Shown here piece after piece: positions 6,327 through 10,611 of a stretch of DNA of 10,611 bases. The DNA is taken from NCBI GenBank assembly GCA_015222965.1, contig JADFWF010000205.1, positions 1 through 10,611 on the forward strand, given 5' to 3'. Under the pieces are notes generated by a model. The model had not been told where the DNA came from and ran no database searches. It was given only the letters and a program-made list of their open reading frames with translations. The stretch comes from Pseudomonadota bacterium (GTDB taxonomy: Bacteria; Pseudomonadota; Gammaproteobacteria; SZUA-229). Made by a program: the position numbers and the translations under genes. The number at the start of each line of letters is the position of its first letter. The first letter of the stretch is position 1.

Positions 6327-8459
6327 ATGAACACCATGAATAATTATTGTTTTCATCGGATTAAACAAAAACATAATACAAATTCAATAATGCTAAATAT
6401 CATCCATAAGATACTGGTCGTCATCAGCATATACCTGGTCTTTGGCCTGTTATTCCAACACGTCTACGCAAACATAAGCGAAGAAGAATACGACATAAGT
6501 ACTGACCCCCACCAGTCACAACATGGTTCGGTCTGGCTGCTACCTGATAATGGCCCTAACAATAACCAGTATATTGAAGCTCTGCAGATGCAGACAGATG
6601 TTGATTATGAGATTACCGGTGCTATCGCCAGGGCCAAAGTTAAACAACAGTTTAAAAACAGCAGTTCACTATGGGCTGAAGGCATCTATGTTTTTCCACT
6701 GCCAGAAAGGGCAGCGGTTGATCATTTCAGAATGGTCATCGGCGATCGCATCATAGAAGGCCAGGTAAAAGAACGCATCACCGCAAAGAAGATATATGAG
6801 AGAGCGAAATCAGAGGGAAAAAAAGCCAGCCTGATCGAACAGCAACGGCCTAATGTCTTCACTACCTCACTGGCTAATATAGCACCCGGTGAAATGATAA
6901 CTGTTGAATTTGAATTCCAGCAGACACTTGAATACAGGGATGACAGTTATCGATTACGTTTTCCTATGGTTGTCGGTCCCCGCTATCACACTGTTAAGCC
7001 ATTAATTCAAGAGAAGTCCGACCCTGCCGCAAATGAGACAAGTGTTCATACAGAAACACAGACCACAAAAAACACCAACAACCCTGTACGTATTCATATA
7101 TTACTGGATGCAGGCGTCAGTCTTTACGATCTAAATAGTTCTTATCACCGCATAAATATCAACCAGACCAGTGAAACACGTTACAGCATATCCACCATCG
7201 GTGAGAACATCCCATCAGACCGCGACTTTGAACTGGTATGGAAACCACAGTTAAATAATAAACCGCAGTTATCCGCCTTCAATGAAACTATCGATGGTGA
7301 AAATTACACCATGCTTACCCTGTTACCACCTGACCTGTCTCACCTGCAACAAAAAGTTCAGGCTCGCGACGTAATCTTTGTTTTAGATATATCAGGTTCG
7401 ATGTCAGGCACATCGATCGACCAGGCAAAAGCCTCTTTGATCACCGCACTGGACAGACTTTCCTCTATCGATCGGTTCAACATCATATGGTTCAACGATC
7501 AAACAGATCGTCTATTTGCTGAGACTGTGGCAGCGACCACACAGTACAAAAGCACAGCAAAACGTTTCATCGATAGCCTGGAAGCAGGTGGTGGCACCGA
7601 GATGTTACCAGCTCTGAAGCTGGCATTATCTAACCACGATGAATTTACACGTTTCAGGCAGGTCATCTTTTTAACGGATGGAAACATCAACAATGAAGCT
7701 GAACTGTTTGATGTTATAGACAGGAAACTGGGCGATAACCGCCTGTTCACTATCGGTATCGGTTCCGCGCCGAATTCATATTTTATGCGCAAGGCGGCGA
7801 ACAAAGGGCGTGGCACGTTTACTTATATCGGTGATGTTAATGAAGTTCAGAAAAAAACAATCACCCTGCTTAAAAAACTTGAAACACCTGCGTTGATCAA
7901 TATTCAGTTAGATCTAGATCGTGACAGCTACGAAATATTCCCCAATATCATCCCTGATCTATATGCCGGTGAAACAACAACTATTCTTGTCAAAGGCAAA
8001 CAGCTGCCGACTAGCATCACTATCAAAGGTGATTATGGGAACAGTGAGTGGCAGACCGGTGCAGAACTTACAAACACTACACAAGGCGGCATCCGAGTTG
8101 CCTGGGCGCGTGAAAAAATTTCATCACTGATGAGCCTGCGCCATGAATCAGCAGCAGAGAATGTCCGCGAGGCGATCAAACAGGAGGTTACCAGTACCGC
8201 ACTGCAACACCATCTGGTCAGCCGTTATACCAGCCTGGTCGCAGTTGATGTAACACCGGTGAATGTGACAGAAATGCTCTATCAGCAACGCATAAAAAAC
8301 AACCTGCCGCATGGCTGGAAAAGTCCGGCTGTTTCAAATGGACTTATGTTGGCACAGACGGCGACTGGTTCGAAATTCAACTTGTTGATGTCAGTTATAT
8401 TGTTTCTTGGTGGCATATTGATGTACAGGTATTTTTATCGAGATGCACTTATCTCTTAA
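6327..8459 (+). CDS. Sortase target protein with VIT and VWA domains
   Basis: This 710-aa protein is exported and probably the single substrate of the neighbouring sortase. A long basic N-region leads to a hydrophobic signal segment (about 23-48, ending HVYA). A VIT domain (about 75-205) contains FPLPERAAVDHF, RIIEGQVKE and the RA.SEGKKASLIEQQRPNVFTTS-type block. A VWA domain (about 346-520) has an intact MIDAS: DISGSMS (Asp354, Ser356, Ser358), Thr424 in GGGTEM and Asp451 in LTDGN. It should therefore bind a divalent metal and a protein or surface ligand. The C-terminus is sortase-type: LAQTATG (675-681), hydrophobic segment (about 684-701) and Arg-containing tail (701-710). The family normally shows LPxTx; Ala676 replaces Pro here. 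The layout matches the marine proteobacterial sortase target family. Its ligand and final location are unknown. Confidence 0.92.
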   Translation: MNTMNNYCFHRIKQKHNTNSIMLNIIHKILVVISIYLVFGLLFQHVYANISEEEYDISTDPHQSQHGSVWLLPDNGPNNNQYIEALQMQTDVDYEITGAIARAKVKQQFKNSSSLWAEGIYVFPLPERAAVDHFRMVIGDRIIEGQVKERITAKKIYERAKSEGKKASLIEQQRPNVFTTSLANIAPGEMITVEFEFQQTLEYRDDSYRLRFPMVVGPRYHTVKPLIQEKSDPAANETSVHTETQTTKNTNNPVRIHILLDAGVSLYDLNSSYHRININQTSETRYSISTIGENIPSDRDFELVWKPQLNNKPQLSAFNETIDGENYTMLTLLPPDLSHLQQKVQARDVIFVLDISGSMSGTSIDQAKASLITALDRLSSIDRFNIIWFNDQTDRLFAETVAATTQYKSTAKRFIDSLEAGGGTEMLPALKLALSNHDEFTRFRQVIFLTDGNINNEAELFDVIDRKLGDNRLFTIGIGSAPNSYFMRKAANKGRGTFTYIGDVNEVQKKTITLLKKLETPALINIQLDLDRDSYEIFPNIIPDLYAGETTTILVKGKQLPTSITIKGDYGNSEWQTGAELTNTTQGGIRVAWAREKISSLMSLRHESAAENVREAIKQEVTSTALQHHLVSRYTSLVAVDVTPVNVTEMLYQQRIKNNLPHGWKSPAVSNGLMLAQTATGSKFNLLMSVILFLGGILMYRYFYRDALIS

Positions 8460-8470
8460 AACGCTGGCAT

Positions 8471-8507
8471 CGCGGAATGAAAAAATCCGCTCCTACGGAT
8501 ATGGCGC
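8471..8507. repeat. REP-like hairpin unit, left part
   Basis: GCGGA (8472-8476) pairs with TCCGC (8486-8490), followed by TCCTACGGATATGGCGC. The GCGGA-loop-TCCGCTCCTACGG pattern is a REP-like word I recall as common between genes of Gammaproteobacteria. It starts 12 nt after the stop of the target gene. The hairpin is seen directly; the REP label is from memory. Confidence 0.55.
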
Positions 8508-8510
8508 AAT

Positions 8511-8583
8511 ATGCAGGTGTGAATTCACTCGCACAATTGACCCAAACACTGGCACCTGCGTGCGGATAAATTCGCACCTGCAT
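8511..8583. repeat. REP-like imperfect inverted repeat between target and sortase genes
   Basis: The 24-nt arms 8511-8534 and 8560-8583 are inverted copies matching at 20 of 24 positions, separated by 25 nt. The core words are GCAGGTG-GAATT and its complement AATTCGCACCTGC; a further GCACCTGC lies at 8552-8559 inside the loop. GTGCGAATT/AATTCGCAC palindromes of this kind are typical dispersed elements of Gammaproteobacteria. The right arm ends 7 nt before the sortase ribosome site. It lengthens the target-sortase gap to 142 nt and could act as an mRNA stem or a partial terminator. Confidence 0.75.
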
Positions 8584-8590
8584 GTAAAAC

Positions 8591-8596
8591 AGGAAA
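8591..8596 (+). promoter_or_regulatory. Ribosome binding site deciding the sortase start
   Basis: AGGAAA is followed 5 nt later by the ATG at 8602. This is the only good ribosome site in the region. It argues against the in-frame ATG at 8443, which would overlap the target gene and translate the REP-like element into 53 extra residues. Confidence 0.8.
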
Positions 8597-8601
8597 CAAT
8601 C

Positions 8602-9234
8602 ATGTGTAAATTATTTAATCGATATGCAAGAAATCTCACCACGATCATCATCGTAATATTATTCAGCACCAGTCTGTGGCAACTCGCCTCGGCTGGCTGG
8701 ATACAGGGCAAAGCGATTATTGCACAGCGACTGCTTAATCATTCCTGGGATAAGACCATGATCGATCATGGAAAGAGCAATGTAAAAAAAGTTAAAGCTG
8801 CGAATCAGAAAGCCATTACCCACAAACCATGGCCATGGGCAGACACCTGGCCGGTAGCAAAACTGATCGTACCACAACACCATATCGAGCAGATTATCCT
8901 CGCTGGCGACAGTGGCAACAGCCTGGCCTTCGGGCCGGGGCATTCATTTACCAGTGCGGCTCCAAATTCTGCAGGGACCACAGTGATCAGCGCACATCGT
9001 GACACCCACTTTCAATTTCTTAAAGATTTGAAAACAAATGAAGAAATCTTTATACAGACAGCCGATAAAACTTTGACCTACCAGGTTTATGACACACAAG
9101 TTGTTGATAGCAGGAGATTTAAACTTCAGCCTGTCAGTGACAGAAAAACACTGGTCCTCGTCACCTGTTATCCTTTTGACTCTCTTGAAACTGGTGGCAC
9201 ATTACGCTTTCTTGTCTATGCAGCCGCAACTTAA
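8602..9234 (+). CDS. Class GN sortase
   Basis: This is a membrane-anchored cysteine transpeptidase of 210 aa, close to the family's usual 200 or so. An uncleaved signal anchor lies at about 12-33 (LTTIIIVILFSTSLWQLAS). The sortase beta-barrel spans about 75-207. It shows the family-type WPWADTWPVAKL (77-88) and LAFGPGH (108-114). The catalytic His is His132 in SAHRDTHF, Cys189 is in VTCYPFD, and Arg202 is in GGTLRFLVY, so the triad is complete. The enzyme should cut the C-terminal sorting signal of the VIT/VWA protein encoded just upstream and join or release it outside the inner membrane. What it is joined to in Gram-negative envelopes is unknown. A longer reading frame from 8443 was not used, for lack of a ribosome site and because it crosses a REP-like repeat. 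Confidence 0.94.
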   Translation: MCKLFNRYARNLTTIIIVILFSTSLWQLASAGWIQGKAIIAQRLLNHSWDKTMIDHGKSNVKKVKAANQKAITHKPWPWADTWPVAKLIVPQHHIEQIILAGDSGNSLAFGPGHSFTSAAPNSAGTTVISAHRDTHFQFLKDLKTNEEIFIQTADKTLTYQVYDTQVVDSRRFKLQPVSDRKTLVLVTCYPFDSLETGGTLRFLVYAAAT

Positions 9235-9531
9235 TACATAAGAACAGGTTGCAGCAGTGAGAAACTTTTTCCAGTTAAATCCCGTAACAATTCTTATCAT
9301 CTCAGCATATAAATCACAGGTCTCTGAAGCTATCATTTAGCGAATATCTGAAAAGTTCAACTTAATTCTTCAATAACCTTTTTAAAAGATTGACCTTAAT
9401 CAATTTTCTGTTCGAAACACTTTTCAAACTAACATAGATTAGTAATTAAGGCGTAAACGAATACTAATATGCAAAGGCTTTTTTAAAAAACAAATATAAA
9501 ACCCACAAAAATTTTTGGAGTCTTAATTCAC
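9235..9531. other. AT-rich intergenic region, sortase to porin
   Basis: No gene is seen in these 297 nt. They hold an FNR/Anr-like site (9390-9403), a T6A6 tract (9479-9490) that may bend DNA, and the porin ribosome site GGAG (9517-9520, 11 nt before the ATG). A weak inverted pair, ATTAGT (9438-9443) and ACTAAT (9463-9468), is also present. No hairpin with a T-run was found to end sortase transcription. The region most likely carries the porin promoter and a long 5' leader. Confidence 0.5.
9390..9403 (+). promoter_or_regulatory. FNR/Anr-type operator upstream of porin
   Basis: TTGACCTTAATCAA matches 9 of the 10 defined bases of the FNR consensus TTGAT-N4-ATCAA; the single difference is C for T in the left half. 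Its centre (9396.5) lies about 135 nt before the porin ATG. A possible -10 hexamer TAACAT at 9430-9435 would place transcription start near 9441, roughly 45 nt downstream, close to the class II activator position (-41.5). This suggests oxygen-responsive control of the porin, by inference. Confidence 0.6.
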
Positions 9532-10572
9532 ATGAAAAAAATCATACTTAGCGCAGCGATTGCTGCGATATGCGCTGCACCTGCAGCGGCTATAGCGGCT
9601 GATAACAACCTCTATGGTCAGTTGCGTTATTCTTTTAACTCAGTTAGCGATAAAGACGGTTCAGGTCAAGACGGCCTTAGCGGTAACGACAACGTCTCGC
9701 TATTCGGACTTAAAGGTACTGCTGGTGATGGCGATACTAAAGCTTTTTACCACTTACAGACGGGTGCGCCTTCAGATAAAAATGCTACTGGCTCTGCATT
9801 CAACCAGCGTTTCTACTTCGCCGGTTTGAAAGGTGGCTGGGGTAAAGCTGCTTACGGTCGTATGACCAATGCTTACAAATTCGATGGTTTTAAACTCGAC
9901 CCTTATTACAACTTGTCACATGTTAATGCCACTGGTAAATTTGCCACTGGCGGTGCCAGCTATGGTCTGTCAACAGCAACCAACGGCTTCACTGATAATT
10001 CACTGCAATACCATAGTCCTGCTTTTTCAGGCATCACGGTAAATGCCGGCGTTTATATTGACGACACCAACGAAGATAACCACAGTACTGGTATTGGCGC
10101 TACCTGGAAAGGCAAAGGCGCTAACGTTGGCGTACAGTATATCCAGAACGGTAATGATGGCAGTGTAAATACTAATGGTGTTATACCTGGTGTATATATT
10201 GATGGTTCTGCTATGCGTATTCATGGCGGCTTCAAAGCCAAGAGCTGGAGCGCTGGTTTATCCTATGAAACTGTAGATGAAGGCACAGCTGGTAATACAG
10301 GCGCAAGCACAAACTACATGTATCTTGTTGGTCGCTTTAACGCAACACCTAAGACTGAACTGGTTCTTACCGTCGGTACTGTGGATCCAGATGCCGGTGC
10401 AGCTAATGCTGCGGCAGAAGGTACTGGCTACCAACTGGGTGTTTTCCAGACTGTCGTAGCTAAGACTCAGATGTATGTAACTTACGGTGCAGCTGATTTA
10501 GACGCAAATGGTGTTGAAGACCCATCTGTTATCTCAGTTGGTGCGATTCATAAGTTTGGTTTCGGAGGCTAA
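9532..10572 (+). CDS. Gram-negative general porin
   Basis: This is an outer-membrane beta-barrel channel of 346 aa for small hydrophilic solutes. The signal peptide is at 1-23 (MKKIILSAAIAAICAAPAAA, then IAA) and the mature protein starts near DNNLYGQLRYSFN, the typical first strand of trimeric porins. Further porin features are SLFGLKGTAGDGD (56-68), FNQRFYFAGLKGGWGKAAYGRM (about 89-110), which resembles the usual 'vGLkG.fG.v.lGR' strand, and many alternating aromatic/Gly strands. The C-terminus is GAIHKFGFGG: the usual terminal Phe (342) is followed by GFGG. GGAG lies 11 nt before the ATG. It follows the sortase gene by 297 nt on the same strand but probably has its own promoter with an FNR-like site. 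Specific substrate cannot be told from sequence. Confidence 0.92.
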   Translation: MKKIILSAAIAAICAAPAAAIAADNNLYGQLRYSFNSVSDKDGSGQDGLSGNDNVSLFGLKGTAGDGDTKAFYHLQTGAPSDKNATGSAFNQRFYFAGLKGGWGKAAYGRMTNAYKFDGFKLDPYYNLSHVNATGKFATGGASYGLSTATNGFTDNSLQYHSPAFSGITVNAGVYIDDTNEDNHSTGIGATWKGKGANVGVQYIQNGNDGSVNTNGVIPGVYIDGSAMRIHGGFKAKSWSAGLSYETVDEGTAGNTGASTNYMYLVGRFNATPKTELVLTVGTVDPDAGAANAAAEGTGYQLGVFQTVVAKTQMYVTYGAADLDANGVEDPSVISVGAIHKFGFGG

Positions 10573-10611
10573 ACTAAAAAACTGTATTAAGAAGTATTAT
10601 CATAGCTGATA

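Noticed and set aside
8005..8020. LPTSI (560-564) as a sorting motif.
   Set aside because: It is internal to the protein, with no following membrane segment.
8301..8320. LPHGW (residues 660-664) as the sortase motif of the target protein.
   Set aside because: It lacks Thr at the fourth position and lies too far from the hydrophobic segment. LAQTATG is directly before that segment.
8443..8601. N-terminal extension of the sortase by 53 residues from the ATG at 8443.
   Set aside because: It would overlap the target gene, translate both REP-like palindromes, and lacks a ribosome site, while ATG 8602 has AGGAAA and gives a normal sortase anchor.
1..10611. CRISPR array, tRNA, rRNA or insertion sequence.
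   Set aside because: No regularly spaced repeats with unique spacers, no transposase-like frame with terminal repeats, and no tRNA or rRNA sequence recognised on either strand.

Overview
The window looks like chromosomal DNA from a Gram-negative bacterium, most likely a marine or aquatic gammaproteobacterium of moderate GC content. The support is an OmpA-type envelope protein, a trimeric-type general porin, MoaB/MoeA molybdenum-cofactor genes, REP-like palindromes typical of Gammaproteobacteria, and above all a complete 'proteobacterial dedicated sortase' (Pds) locus. The genus cannot be read from the sequence.

Left part, all on the minus strand and transcribed right to left: a response regulator (pdsR, 4026-4718), a sensor histidine kinase overlapping it by 4 nt (pdsS, 2062-4029), then moaB (1447-1965) and moeA (119-1363). 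The last two act late in molybdopterin synthesis. Two hairpins lie at the moaB/moeA junction, and a CTCTGTG-repeat remnant lies at the left edge.

Middle part, on the plus strand and divergent from pdsR across a 214-nt AT-rich intergenic region: the secreted OmpA-like protein pdsO (4933-5913), a small uncharacterised gene whose ATG overlaps the pdsO stop (5913-6269), a near-perfect 23-nt palindrome, the VIT/VWA sortase target protein (6327-8459), a REP-like element, and the class GN sortase (8602-9234). The regulators, the OmpA-like partner, the single dedicated substrate and the enzyme are all present. By inference the kinase and regulator control expression of the exported substrate, which the sortase processes through its C-terminal signal. 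That signal here reads LAQTATG, with Ala where the family normally has Pro.

Right part: a 297-nt AT-rich region with a 9/10 match to the FNR/Anr operator, then a 346-aa general porin (9532-10572) whose C-terminus runs four residues past the usual terminal Phe.

The sortase system belongs to families already defined computationally and is not new as such. Its biochemical role is, to my knowledge, poorly characterised. The less explained points are the altered sorting signal, the small embedded gene, the palindrome before the target gene, and the REP-like insertion inside the operon.
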